NCBI GenBank assembly: GCA_964472395.1
Contig: CAYYMM010000039.1
Location: 1 to 34,846 of the forward strand
Origin: CALFER01 sp964472395
GTDB lineage: Bacteria > CSSED10-310 > CALFER01
Reading direction: 5' to 3'
Length of the DNA stretch: 34,846 nucleotides
Shown: piece after piece, positions 25,047-33,395 of the stretch
Layout of the letters: each line of letters starts with the position of its first letter
How positions within the stretch are numbered: the first letter of the stretch is position 1
Position numbers and translations under genes: made by a program
The notes under the pieces: model-generated
Databases searched by the model: none
Seen by the model: only the letters and a program-made list of their open reading frames with translations
Told to the model about the DNA's origin: nothing

Positions 25047-26192
25047 ATGAACAATAAAACACTCATGCTGATGCTCGCCGTTTTCATCATTCTGGGTGCG
25101 ATTGTTTATTTCATGGAGCAACCCTTCACCGAAAAGAAACCGGCGCGCCCGCCGGAATTGGGTCTCATGTTTCCCGACTTCAAAAAGGATGACATCACTC
25201 GAATGGAGTTTGGTGCATTCAGCTCCAAAATCGTTCTCATCCGTGAAAACGACAGTTGGCTGGTCCTGGACAACGATCAGAAATTCCCCGCTGATTCCGC
25301 CAGTATCGACAAAGTATTCGAGACCATTCAGACGATGGAAGCTCGGCAGCTCATTTCAAACAACCCCGGCAAGCACATGACTTTCGAAGTCAATGCTCCT
25401 CAAGAGACTCAGGCTTCGGATCCGGATGGATCGTCAAAACCCTTCACTATGGGCACCTTGGGAACCGAAGTCGTGCTGAAAGATCAAAATGACACTGAAA
25501 AAGTGCATCTGTTCGTGGGAAAAAACAGTTCGAGCGATTTCATGTCGACATATGTCCGCAAGGACAAATCCGATGCTGTGCTGCTGGTCGATGGCTACCT
25601 GAAGATGGTGTTCTCAAAACCAGATGCCGCAGGTTGGAAAGATCGAACACTCAGTAAAGTCGAAAAGACAGATCTGGCCAGAATCACATTGACTCGCGGC
25701 AAGGAACAACTTGTATTTGAGCCGTCCCCTCAGGAGTCTTCCACCACTGCTGCAGAGACGACCCCAGCAGCCGAACCGGTAAAGGCACAGCCAGTGGAAT
25801 GGGATTTGATCCAGCCAGCGAATGTGGAAACCGATTCCAAGCAGATCGATCGATTAGTGGGAATGTTCGCAAATCTCCAGGCTACCGATTTTGCTCCGGT
25901 GGTTGCCGATCCAGTCGAATACGGATTCGATCCGCCCGACATCCGGGCTGTCCTCACGAAAACGGACGGGACGGAAATCACGCTCGTTTTCGGCGCAGAA
26001 TGCAGAGAGCGGAAAGACCAGTTCTTCGCGAAGATTGAAGGATCGGATCGTGTCTATATCGTACCAAAGTACCGCATGGAAATGCTCAGAAAGAAGCCTG
26101 CCGAATTCGGTCCGATGGGAACACCAACCCCTGTAAAACCGGCCTCCGGAAAACCGGGAGCCGTCGCGCCTGCCGGCTCCGCGAAAAAATAG
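25047..26192 (+). CDS. DUF4340 membrane-anchored protein of the Gld-like ABC cassette
   Basis: This 381-residue protein has one N-terminal membrane anchor (about 3-24) and an extracytoplasmic region with two related halves. Each pairs 'x-R-(M/I)-x-(F/L)...' beta strands with a helix-rich segment ('SIDKVFETIQTMEARQL' and 'QIDRLVGMFANLQATDF'), as in DUF4340 proteins. The tail is rich in proline, alanine and lysine and may be disordered. DUF4340 genes commonly follow gldG-like genes, but their biochemical role is not established. ATG 25047 is preferred over the upstream codon at 24987 because GGGAGGT overlaps the GldG stop and sits at normal spacing, and the membrane anchor then begins the protein. 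Confidence 0.88.
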   Translation: MNNKTLMLMLAVFIILGAIVYFMEQPFTEKKPARPPELGLMFPDFKKDDITRMEFGAFSSKIVLIRENDSWLVLDNDQKFPADSASIDKVFETIQTMEARQLISNNPGKHMTFEVNAPQETQASDPDGSSKPFTMGTLGTEVVLKDQNDTEKVHLFVGKNSSSDFMSTYVRKDKSDAVLLVDGYLKMVFSKPDAAGWKDRTLSKVEKTDLARITLTRGKEQLVFEPSPQESSTTAAETTPAAEPVKAQPVEWDLIQPANVETDSKQIDRLVGMFANLQATDFAPVVADPVEYGFDPPDIRAVLTKTDGTEITLVFGAECRERKDQFFAKIEGSDRVYIVPKYRMEMLRKKPAEFGPMGTPTPVKPASGKPGAVAPAGSAKK

Positions 26193-26195
26193 TCA

Positions 26196-26921
26196 ATGGA
26201 ATCTGAGGCCGACTCGCGACAGATCCTGTCTCCGATCACATTCGCGTCCTTCAGTTATCGTTCAATCGGGCTTCCTGTTTCCCAGGAAGCCCTTTTTCTA
26301 TCCAGGTTCGCCTTCGATAATATCCGTAATCCTAAACTGGCACTCGATATGGGATGCGGATGCGGATTACTCGCTATCATCCTCTCACTCGCACTACCTA
26401 CAGTCCGATTCCATGCGATCGATATTCAAGAGCAACTGATCGAGATGGCTCGCACAAACTGCAAATGTAATGCTGTCGAAAACCGTATCATTTGCTCCGT
26501 CGCAGACATCCGTCAGGTCCACGCGATCCATCCACCCAACACATTCGACATGATCATCGCCAATCCACCGTTTCGGAAAACTCAAACAGGAAGGATCAGC
26601 CCCGATACATCCAAATCAATTGCCTGTCACGAAATTTCCATTACGATGAATGACTGTGTCTATGAAGCTTCGATCGTATTGCGATCGGGAGGGGTATTCG
26701 CGACAGTTGTTCTTCCGGAGCGCCTACTTGAGCTGTTTGAGATCATGAATTACCGACGATTGACGCCGATCAAGGCACAATTCATTCATCATCGCAGAAG
26801 CGATCGTGCAAATGCTGTCATGATCCTGGGACGAAAAAATGGTCGGGGAACACTGGAAATCCTTCCCCCAATCTTTGTTCAGAACGGATCGATTGATTCC
26901 AAACCGAAAATCGAATCATAA
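26196..26921 (+). CDS. TrmN6-like N6-adenine methyltransferase
   Basis: This 241-residue Rossmann-fold methyltransferase has the SAM-binding loop 'LDMGCGCGLLAI' (50-61), the acidic 'AIDIQEQLIEMA' and the catalytic 'NPPF' (123-126) of N6-adenine methyltransferases. 'ACHEISITMNDC' (143-154) matches the 'A-x-H-E' block of the YfiC/TrmN6 family, which modifies A37 of tRNA1(Val). Its start lies three bases after the DUF4340 stop with no visible ribosome binding site, so it is probably read by coupling. It appears functionally unrelated to the exporter and may simply share the transcript. The tRNA substrate is a family-level inference. Confidence 0.85.
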   Translation: MESEADSRQILSPITFASFSYRSIGLPVSQEALFLSRFAFDNIRNPKLALDMGCGCGLLAIILSLALPTVRFHAIDIQEQLIEMARTNCKCNAVENRIICSVADIRQVHAIHPPNTFDMIIANPPFRKTQTGRISPDTSKSIACHEISITMNDCVYEASIVLRSGGVFATVVLPERLLELFEIMNYRRLTPIKAQFIHHRRSDRANAVMILGRKNGRGTLEILPPIFVQNGSIDSKPKIES

Positions 26922-26929
26922 TATCAGCC

Positions 26930-29437
26930 ATGAAACCCAGACGATCCATGCGAATCCGTTTTGCAGTTTCAGGAAACTCGCTTCTGATGCTCACCATCTT
27001 GCTGATCGGATGTGTGGGGTTCAGTCGCGCAGCCAGCATCGAAGTCACCACATGTGACGATCGGGACGTCAATCTACCTTCGGTCGAGATCGTTGTGTAC
27101 CGGTCGAATCAGAACATACCGATCGCTCTGTTTGAAACGGATGCCGAGGGAGAAATCATCATCGCTCATCTTTCGGGCGGGCTCTATCGGATTCAGGCAT
27201 CGAGAACGGGTTTCGACACCGTACAAACTCCTTTTCTCCGGTTGGCGAAGGACAGCGTTCAGCGCGTCACGATTCGATTGATTCCAGCGCTCGATACCAC
27301 CGTATCGACGATCCGTCCGGCACTCGTCCGTATTCGCGAATCCCGTTTTCCCTCTCTTGTCAGAAGTCTGCCTCAATCTTCGGATCGTTTACTCGCCTCA
27401 TTCGACACGGTCGATCAGTTGATAGACCGAGGATTGATGCTTCTTGACCCGAACGGTCATGTTCTTTTCCCATCATCCCGTGGAATCGACTCGAGCGTGA
27501 TGCTGGATCAATATGATTTGACCGATCCCGCGTTCAACCGGCCGTATCTGATTCCACCTGCAGCTTTTTTATGGAACATGGACATTGTGACCGCTGGTCT
27601 GGATGCACCATTTGCGATATCGTCGGCAGGCTCGGTAGGCCTATACTCCCGAACTCCCAATGAAAAGCCGTTCAGTGTGTCACTTCTTCGTTCCCAGGCT
27701 ATCTACAACTCCGGTCGCTTCGACTCGGGTCAAGCACGCGATGCATTCAGTTACTGGCGAGAGCATGGCCATCCGGATTACTCAGCACCTGAGGATAATC
27801 CGAACATCCGCGATAACGAGACCGCCGCGCTCATCGAGTTCAATTTGCCTGTCTGGAAGTTTCTAGCCGCAGGAACCCTGATTGACTCGTCACACAGTCC
27901 GATTTCCGGACACATCAACCCGGATTACCGCGACGATAAAAACATCTGGATAAAAAACGGGCTGAATCTCACGCCCCGCATGGAGCTGCTCGCCCTTGTC
28001 GGCTACCAGGAATCCTGGCGTCGTCCTCGTGCGCCCTTTGAACTCAGGATGCAAGACCCCATAATCAGCTACCGGACCGGTTACTTCGCAGCCCTGAGCC
28101 TGCGATACCGCTTGATCTCCGGTGATCTTGTGGAAATCGATGTGTACTCGACCGGTTCGGATCGGGAGAAGGGAGAGTTACATGATGGCCGGATCGTCGG
28201 ACCGGATGAGAATAACCCACCGGTTGTAATGGACGACTACCGTTACAGCGGCGATTGGTCAAGCCAGAAATCGGGCTTTGCATCGCGTTTTCATCGAACG
28301 AGCCGATCTCATGTATTCCTGATTCAGGCTGGAATGCAGCTCATTGACGGGGACGGTCGAGAACAACTTCTACTCGGGCCTGGTGCTAACGGAGCACCGG
28401 AGAATGAATCACGAGCGGATTATTCGTTCAACGATTACACAGCCGCGATCTGGGGCAGTGATCGATGGTTTGCGACGGAGAATCTCGAGATCACGACGAT
28501 CGTACGGTGGGATCGATACAATTATCTCGTTGATCGCGATAATCTGTCACCGCGGCTCGATATCGGATATCATCGATTCGGTCTTCGGTTCTTCGGAGGA
28601 GTCGAGCGCATCGTTCAGGCACCTCCCGCTAGTTATCTCACGGTACGATTCACTCCCGACGCATCGGATCCTGACACCTCGTTCGTTCCAACATCGGGTC
28701 TGAGGTGGTTTCTTGGCGCGGGTGGGAGTAATTCACATTCGCTGAGTTATTCGTTCGGAATCTGTCATACCGACATGTCCGATCCCTTCGAGACCACTCG
28801 AGTGCAATTGACCGGAGGTGTGTATCGGTTCGCACCAATCCGCACACGTGAACGCACAAGTGACAGCATCTCACTCGATCTGCAATATAGCCGGGAAGAC
28901 CGATTGAGAGTATCTGCCGGATACCTGTTCTCGTATGCGCAAGTTCACAGCCCATCCATCGCACTGGAATCATTTTTTGATCCGATGCCCGAATCCCGTT
29001 TCCCGTTACCCGATCAATTACCGGATGAGTCCGCATCCGTGAAGCTGAATGATTCGATCCAACATCGTATCCATGGAGTGTTGGATTACGCACTTTTCCC
29101 TGCACACGATGTCCGGGCAGAGTTTCAGTATTTTTTTTCGTCAGGTCGTCCTTACACACCCGTCATTTACAATCCTGCCTCGCCGGAGGAATTCCGTTTC
29201 GGCCAGATGAATTCACGTCGCGCGCAGGCCTGGCACCGGTTTGATCTCGCGCTTCTGAAAGATTTCCGTCTCATGTATGGAGTCCGGATCCAAACCGCGC
29301 TGAGAGTCAAGAATCTTTTTAATACCTGGCAGGATGCGCCTGTCGATCCTTCAACCGGATTTCAAACCTACGATCCGTACGCGAACGACTCGAACCTGCC
29401 CCGAATCTTCAGCATCGAAGCCGGTATCCGGTTTTAA
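26930..29437 (+). CDS. TonB-dependent-receptor-like outer membrane protein with carboxypeptidase-like N-terminal domain
   Basis: This 835-residue protein has an N-terminal hydrophobic export signal (about 8-34, cleavage likely near SRA-A; Cys28 in 'LLIGC' leaves a lipoprotein reading open). Residues 36-118 form a carboxypeptidase-regulatory-like beta domain ('VEIVVYRSNQNIPIALFETDAEGEIII', then 'GGLYRIQASRTGFDT'). A plug-like segment follows (about 140-240). The rest has alternating aromatic/polar strands of a 22-strand-type barrel and ends in 'IEAGIRF', the terminal phenylalanine used by the BAM machinery. I do not see a clear TonB box. The ligand is unknown; sugars or metal chelates are typical for the class. 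It begins eight bases after the methyltransferase. No exbB/exbD/tonB is in the window. Confidence 0.82.
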   Translation: MKPRRSMRIRFAVSGNSLLMLTILLIGCVGFSRAASIEVTTCDDRDVNLPSVEIVVYRSNQNIPIALFETDAEGEIIIAHLSGGLYRIQASRTGFDTVQTPFLRLAKDSVQRVTIRLIPALDTTVSTIRPALVRIRESRFPSLVRSLPQSSDRLLASFDTVDQLIDRGLMLLDPNGHVLFPSSRGIDSSVMLDQYDLTDPAFNRPYLIPPAAFLWNMDIVTAGLDAPFAISSAGSVGLYSRTPNEKPFSVSLLRSQAIYNSGRFDSGQARDAFSYWREHGHPDYSAPEDNPNIRDNETAALIEFNLPVWKFLAAGTLIDSSHSPISGHINPDYRDDKNIWIKNGLNLTPRMELLALVGYQESWRRPRAPFELRMQDPIISYRTGYFAALSLRYRLISGDLVEIDVYSTGSDREKGELHDGRIVGPDENNPPVVMDDYRYSGDWSSQKSGFASRFHRTSRSHVFLIQAGMQLIDGDGREQLLLGPGANGAPENESRADYSFNDYTAAIWGSDRWFATENLEITTIVRWDRYNYLVDRDNLSPRLDIGYHRFGLRFFGGVERIVQAPPASYLTVRFTPDASDPDTSFVPTSGLRWFLGAGGSNSHSLSYSFGICHTDMSDPFETTRVQLTGGVYRFAPIRTRERTSDSISLDLQYSREDRLRVSAGYLFSYAQVHSPSIALESFFDPMPESRFPLPDQLPDESASVKLNDSIQHRIHGVLDYALFPAHDVRAEFQYFFSSGRPYTPVIYNPASPEEFRFGQMNSRRAQAWHRFDLALLKDFRLMYGVRIQTALRVKNLFNTWQDAPVDPSTGFQTYDPYANDSNLPRIFSIEAGIRF
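29434..29437. other. Interlocked stop codons of convergent genes
   Basis: The four bases TTAA carry both stop codons. TAA of the receptor gene occupies 29435-29437 on the plus strand, and TAA of the ABC permease gene occupies 29436-29434 on the minus strand. There is therefore no intergenic space and no room for a conventional terminator between the convergent units. Confidence 0.95.
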
Positions 29438-31125
29438 GCCCCGAAATGATCCGTTCGCACTTTCTTCATTGTCAGCAGTCCGTACCGGATTGAAGCCAAG
29501 CTGACGATGAACGAGAGCAGTGCAGACGCGACGATCGACCCGATCCCATCGAATTGTTTGAGGATTGGATACATCCGAGGTGTGTAGAACGAAAAATATC
29601 GGATCAGATCGGGCACGGCTGAGATGAACGTCATCAGGACAATAGTGGAGAGTGCGGCGAACATATAGATGAATCCACCCGTGCTGACCGCAACCTGGGC
29701 GGCATCCACGAGATCAAATCTCGGAAACCGGGCACCGATCATCAGGGCGAGTGCTGTTGAAGCCAGTGAGATTTCGATCATCAGGACTATGGAACGAACG
29801 AAAAAAGTCCCCTGGATGTCCAGAATAATCATGGAAAACACGACCAGAAATACGCCGAACAACCCGGCGGGAATGACGTGCTGCACGTATTTAATCAGAA
29901 AGTACTTAGTCCAGGAAATCGGAGTACTCCGCAGACGCTCCATCCCTGGACCCTCTGTACTGATCGCCGGAAAAGCAAATCGGGCCAGCAACGCCGCCTG
30001 GATCAGTCCGGAAGCCGCAATGGCAATGTAAGTCATGGCATGACTGAACCCATAGAGCGCATATGGCAGGTTCTTGAAGTTGAATACGTAAATGGCAAAG
30101 AGCGCTGCCACAACCACCATTTGCGTCCATTGACCGGGATCGCGCACGAAAATCATGAAATCCCGATATACTAACGTCATTTTGAAACGGGTTGGTTTTC
30201 CCGCACGGATAGTCGAACTCCCTTTCCGGGTGTGCAGCCCACCTTGGCCTCCTGATCGGGCCCGCCACCAGAGTAACTGAAAAACAACCCTGGCAACCAG
30301 TATCGTGAGAACCGCCACAATCGCTAGTCGAATCACTTCCGGAACCACATGCCCGTAGCGATTCTCGCCCATCGATGCTATCCCTTCGGATGCCCACGCG
30401 GTCGGTAACCAGTCAATCGTAGGCATACGTAGTGTCTCGAGATACACAGCCATCTGCTCGACACCAATCGGATCAATCAGTTGCTCGGGACGCATCCAAC
30501 GGAACAGAATGACCAGCCCAACCGCCAGAACAACTCCGATAATCATCAGCACACGTTGGGTTCGGCGTGGCGAAAAGATCGAGATAAGCGTGATTCCGAT
30601 CGACACACCGATGCCACTCGGGATCAGCAGGATCCAGAGAACGATCAGGAGCAGACCTGTAACAAATGACAGACCCTGACCTAGTACATAGCCGTAAGCA
30701 ACGAAGATCGGGATGCCGAACGCAACAAACATCCAAGATGCTCCCAGAAATGTTTCCACCAACCCCTTCCAGAAAAGCGTCCCGCTTGATACTGGCCGGG
30801 CATGTAGTACATCGAGTTCCGGAGAGAGGAAGAAAGCCGAGATTGAGAGCACCGTGTTGGAATATGTCAGGAGTGCGAAGAAGATGAGAAAAACCATGTA
30901 GAGGAGTTTGGCGAGCAGCACATATCGCAGTTCCTCCAGATATTGCTGCTTCATGATGAATCTGAATAGCTCGGTTGACACGACGAACTCGGTGATCACG
31001 ATACAAGCGATCAGTATCAAACCGATCGCCAGCTTGTAGTACGGCGCTGATCCGAATCGTGTCAGACTGTTGCGGATTTGTCTGTAATCCGTTGCGAGAA
31101 TGGAGCCCAGAACGATACGGCTCAT
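29434..31125 (-). CDS. ABC-2 type exporter permease, large multi-pass protein
   Basis: This 563-residue integral membrane protein has about ten to twelve hydrophobic helices arranged as two halves around a central cytoplasmic region (about 285-325, 'RARSGGQGGLHTRKGSS'). The segment 'FFLSPELDVLHARPVSSGTLFWKGLVET' resembles the coupling loop of ABC-2 permeases that end in larger bodies. It pairs with the ATPase encoded directly upstream: its ATG overlaps that gene's TGA as ATGA, and GGGAG lies six bases before the start. The pair is unlike the NatB and Gld systems nearby. The substrate is unknown. Confidence 0.87.
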   Translation of the reverse strand: MSRIVLGSILATDYRQIRNSLTRFGSAPYYKLAIGLILIACIVITEFVVSTELFRFIMKQQYLEELRYVLLAKLLYMVFLIFFALLTYSNTVLSISAFFLSPELDVLHARPVSSGTLFWKGLVETFLGASWMFVAFGIPIFVAYGYVLGQGLSFVTGLLLIVLWILLIPSGIGVSIGITLISIFSPRRTQRVLMIIGVVLAVGLVILFRWMRPEQLIDPIGVEQMAVYLETLRMPTIDWLPTAWASEGIASMGENRYGHVVPEVIRLAIVAVLTILVARVVFQLLWWRARSGGQGGLHTRKGSSTIRAGKPTRFKMTLVYRDFMIFVRDPGQWTQMVVVAALFAIYVFNFKNLPYALYGFSHAMTYIAIAASGLIQAALLARFAFPAISTEGPGMERLRSTPISWTKYFLIKYVQHVIPAGLFGVFLVVFSMIILDIQGTFFVRSIVLMIEISLASTALALMIGARFPRFDLVDAAQVAVSTGGFIYMFAALSTIVLMTFISAVPDLIRYFSFYTPRMYPILKQFDGIGSIVASALLSFIVSLASIRYGLLTMKKVRTDHFGA

Positions 31126-31874
31126 GAAGCACTCCCTCGTCCCGATGTCTGCTGAGATTCGGTCAATTCCAGGAAGATCTCCTCGAGTCTCCCCTCCTCC
31201 AGACGCGCTCTCTGACGTAAATCACCGATCGAACCTTCCGCAATCAAAACTCCGGAATGCAGAATTCCGATTCGGTGTGCGAGTTCTTCAGCGACATCGA
31301 GCGAGTGTGTACAGATAAATGCCGATTTTCCCGATTTCGATCGTTCGCGAAAGACTTCCTTGATCGTTACCGCGCCTCTCGGATCTAGTCCCACAATCGG
31401 TTCATCGACGACCAGCAGCGGAGGGTCATGGATGAGGGCTGCCGTGAGGCTGATTTTCTGACGCATTCCATGTGAAAAAGCACCGAGAAGCTCTGAATCG
31501 AATGCTGTCAGATTGAAACGTTCAAGCCATCGGTCGATCTCGTGATCGCAATCACGCGGGGACATTCTGTAGATCCCGCCGATGAACCTGAGAAACTCGC
31601 GTGGGGTGAGTCGTTCGTAGAGGAAAGGTTGATCAGGCATAAAACCGAACTGCAACTTCGCCTGATTTGGCTTTCTGACCAGATCGATCCCGTTGATCGA
31701 AACAGAACCTGAATCAGGGCGTACGAGTCCGGTTATCATGCGGATCGTCGTTGTTTTACCTGCGCCGTTTGGACCGAGAAACACGTACAGTTCTCCATCG
31801 TCAATAGTGAGATCCAGATCGCGAACGACGGTGCGGCCATGATATCGTTTGGTGATTTGTCTGAGTTCTAGCAT
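31122..31874 (-). CDS. ABC-2 exporter ATP-binding protein
   Basis: This 250-residue ATPase has Walker A 'GPNGAGKTT' (about 34-42), signature 'FSHGMRQKISL', Walker B 'LLVVDEPIVGLDPRG' and switch histidine in 'ICTHSLDVAEEL'. The signature begins FSHG rather than LSGG, common among export ATPases of this CcmA/EcsA-like group. GGAGG precedes the ATG at good spacing. It is transcribed away from the phosphodiesterase gene, from the same 142-bp region that holds the perfect dyad at 31942-31970. Confidence 0.93.
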   Translation of the reverse strand: MLELRQITKRYHGRTVVRDLDLTIDDGELYVFLGPNGAGKTTTIRMITGLVRPDSGSVSINGIDLVRKPNQAKLQFGFMPDQPFLYERLTPREFLRFIGGIYRMSPRDCDHEIDRWLERFNLTAFDSELLGAFSHGMRQKISLTAALIHDPPLLVVDEPIVGLDPRGAVTIKEVFRERSKSGKSAFICTHSLDVAEELAHRIGILHSGVLIAEGSIGDLRQRARLEEGRLEEIFLELTESQQTSGRGSAS

Positions 31875-31941
31875 CGTTCCTCCGATTCTTGCTTCTTAAG
31901 TAAACGCGATTGCTGTGTTCGGAATCAAGTTGCAAACGGGG

Positions 31942-31970
31942 TTTTTCACGTAAATTGATTACGTGAAAAA
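31942..31970. promoter_or_regulatory. Perfect 12-bp inverted repeat, operator candidate
   Basis: TTTTTCACGTAA (31942-31953) and its exact reverse complement TTACGTGAAAAA (31959-31970) flank a 5-base spacer. The stem is AT-rich and not followed by a T-run in the right place, which argues against a terminator. The dyad overlaps the -35 box of the plus-strand promoter candidate and lies upstream of the divergent ABC exporter gene, so a dimeric repressor or activator site is the simplest reading. Confidence 0.65.
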
Positions 31971-31983
31971 TTCGCGCTATTTT
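31955..31983 (+). promoter_or_regulatory. Promoter candidate for the phosphodiesterase / ATP sulfurylase unit
   Basis: TTGATT (31955-31960) and TATTTT (31978-31983) are separated by 17 bases. Transcription would begin near 31990, giving a leader of about 27 bases to the TTG start at 32017. The -35 box is embedded in the dyad at 31942-31970. Confidence 0.42.
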
Positions 31984-32016
31984 GTTGTTTTTGGCGTGGT
32001 GCCGACAGGACATCCT

Positions 32017-33348
32017 TTGAGTTTTTTCCGTTTCTTCCAAAAACCCAGAATCCTGACCATCAGTCTGGACGGTTTTCCGTGTTCGTTGTTCGACCAAGAA
32101 GCAGTGCGGACGGCCATGCCCTTCGTCTCCGGCTTGTTCGATCAAATTCCACCTAGAAAAATGCAATCCGTCCACCCCACTGTCTCTCCGGTTGCCTGGG
32201 CATCCTATCTGACCGGTTGCCAGCCGATCGCTCATGGGATCCACGGTTTTCTCGAGCGTGACCTGAAACGGTGGGAAGTGTTCATCCCGGACGCCCGATC
32301 TGTGCTTCGAGAGACACTCTGGCAGATACTCTCCAAAAATAACAACACCGTGTTCGCCATGAATGTTCCGATGTCGTATCCTCCGAAGCCCCTCAAAGGC
32401 ATTCTTGTGGGAGATTTCCTCGGAACCGACCTCGATCGGATCACCTTTCCGCCTCGCATTTCCGAACAGTTGAGATCACTTGGGTATGTGATCGATGCCG
32501 ACACGAGTGCAGCTGTACGAGGAGAATTTGCCGTATTCATCGATCATCTTCTCCATGTCGTGCAGCGTCGCCGATCCGCCTTTCTCGAACTTGGCCGCAA
32601 CCTGAACTGGCGGCTCGCGCATCTGCATATCATGGAAACGGACCGTCTGTTTCATTTCCTATGGGATGCCCTCGAAACGAACCATCCGCTTTCCGATGCC
32701 GTTTTCGGCCTCCTTCGGACAATCGATGATGTGATCCGTGAGATCTCGGGGGTACTGCGTTCGGGCGACACACTCATTCTCATGTCGGATCACGGATTCT
32801 GTGCGATCCGATCCGAAGTTCAAATGAATGCGATTCTCGAGAAACTGGGATATCTGAAATGGAAAGAGGGCAGCGGAACGGGACTCAAACGCATCGACCC
32901 AGCCTCGCGAGCCTATAGCTTGATTCCTGGTCGAGTGTATCTCAACCTGAAGGGCCGCGAACCCCAGGGGTGTGTGGATTTGAGACATTATTGCGGACTT
33001 GTGAAAGAGTTGGCCGATGCGTTGCGTCAATTCAGGCTCGATTCGGATGACATGACGGTGTTGAGTGACGTCCGGATTGCCTCGGTCGATGCGTTCACAC
33101 CCCATCCGACTGCTCCTGATCTCATCGCGATTCCCCGGAACGGTTATGATCTGAAAGGGAAACTCGAACCATCTCCGATTTTAACAAAGAGCAATCTCAG
33201 AGGCATGCATACCTTCGACGATGCATTTCTCTGGGTTTCCAATCGCACACTAACAGAAGACGCGATCACCATTCGCGATCTTTTTTCATCTATCCTGAAT
33301 TTTTTCGGGATTCATGATATTGAATCGGACGGACAGGTGATCTTTTGA
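32017..33348 (+). CDS. Alkaline-phosphatase-superfamily phosphodiesterase/nucleotide pyrophosphatase-like protein
   Basis: This protein of about 443 residues carries the metal-site landmarks of type I phosphodiesterases/nucleotide pyrophosphatases: 'LTISLDGF' near the N-terminus (first Asp), 'TVSPVAWASYLTGCQPIAHGIHG' (nucleophile region), 'METDRLFHFLW' (Asp and His ligands) and 'LMSDHGF' (Asp-His). It is predicted to hydrolyse a phosphodiester or phosphoester. No signal peptide is visible, so it appears cytosolic. The open frame extends to a GTG at 31963, but that codon lies in the dyad and lacks a ribosome binding site. TTG 32017 has AGGA six bases upstream and begins just ahead of the conserved core. 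ATP sulfurylase follows after 47 bases. Related proteins include phosphoglycerate-mutase-like and sulfatase-like members, so the substrate is open. Confidence 0.82.
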   Translation: MSFFRFFQKPRILTISLDGFPCSLFDQEAVRTAMPFVSGLFDQIPPRKMQSVHPTVSPVAWASYLTGCQPIAHGIHGFLERDLKRWEVFIPDARSVLRETLWQILSKNNNTVFAMNVPMSYPPKPLKGILVGDFLGTDLDRITFPPRISEQLRSLGYVIDADTSAAVRGEFAVFIDHLLHVVQRRRSAFLELGRNLNWRLAHLHIMETDRLFHFLWDALETNHPLSDAVFGLLRTIDDVIREISGVLRSGDTLILMSDHGFCAIRSEVQMNAILEKLGYLKWKEGSGTGLKRIDPASRAYSLIPGRVYLNLKGREPQGCVDLRHYCGLVKELADALRQFRLDSDDMTVLSDVRIASVDAFTPHPTAPDLIAIPRNGYDLKGKLEPSPILTKSNLRGMHTFDDAFLWVSNRTLTEDAITIRDLFSSILNFFGIHDIESDGQVIF

Positions 33349-33395
33349 TGCCTGTCACGTTTTTTGATCCATCATGAAGCCAAAGGAGACTGACC

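Noticed and set aside
31942..31970. Reading the perfect dyad as a transcription terminator
   Set aside because: The stem is AT-rich, no T-run follows the second arm on the plus strand, and genes diverge from this point rather than end here.
31963..32016. GTG 31963 as the start of the phosphodiesterase gene
   Set aside because: It lies inside the dyad, has no Shine-Dalgarno sequence, and adds 18 residues without family features. TTG 32017 has AGGA at good spacing. The longer form cannot be excluded.
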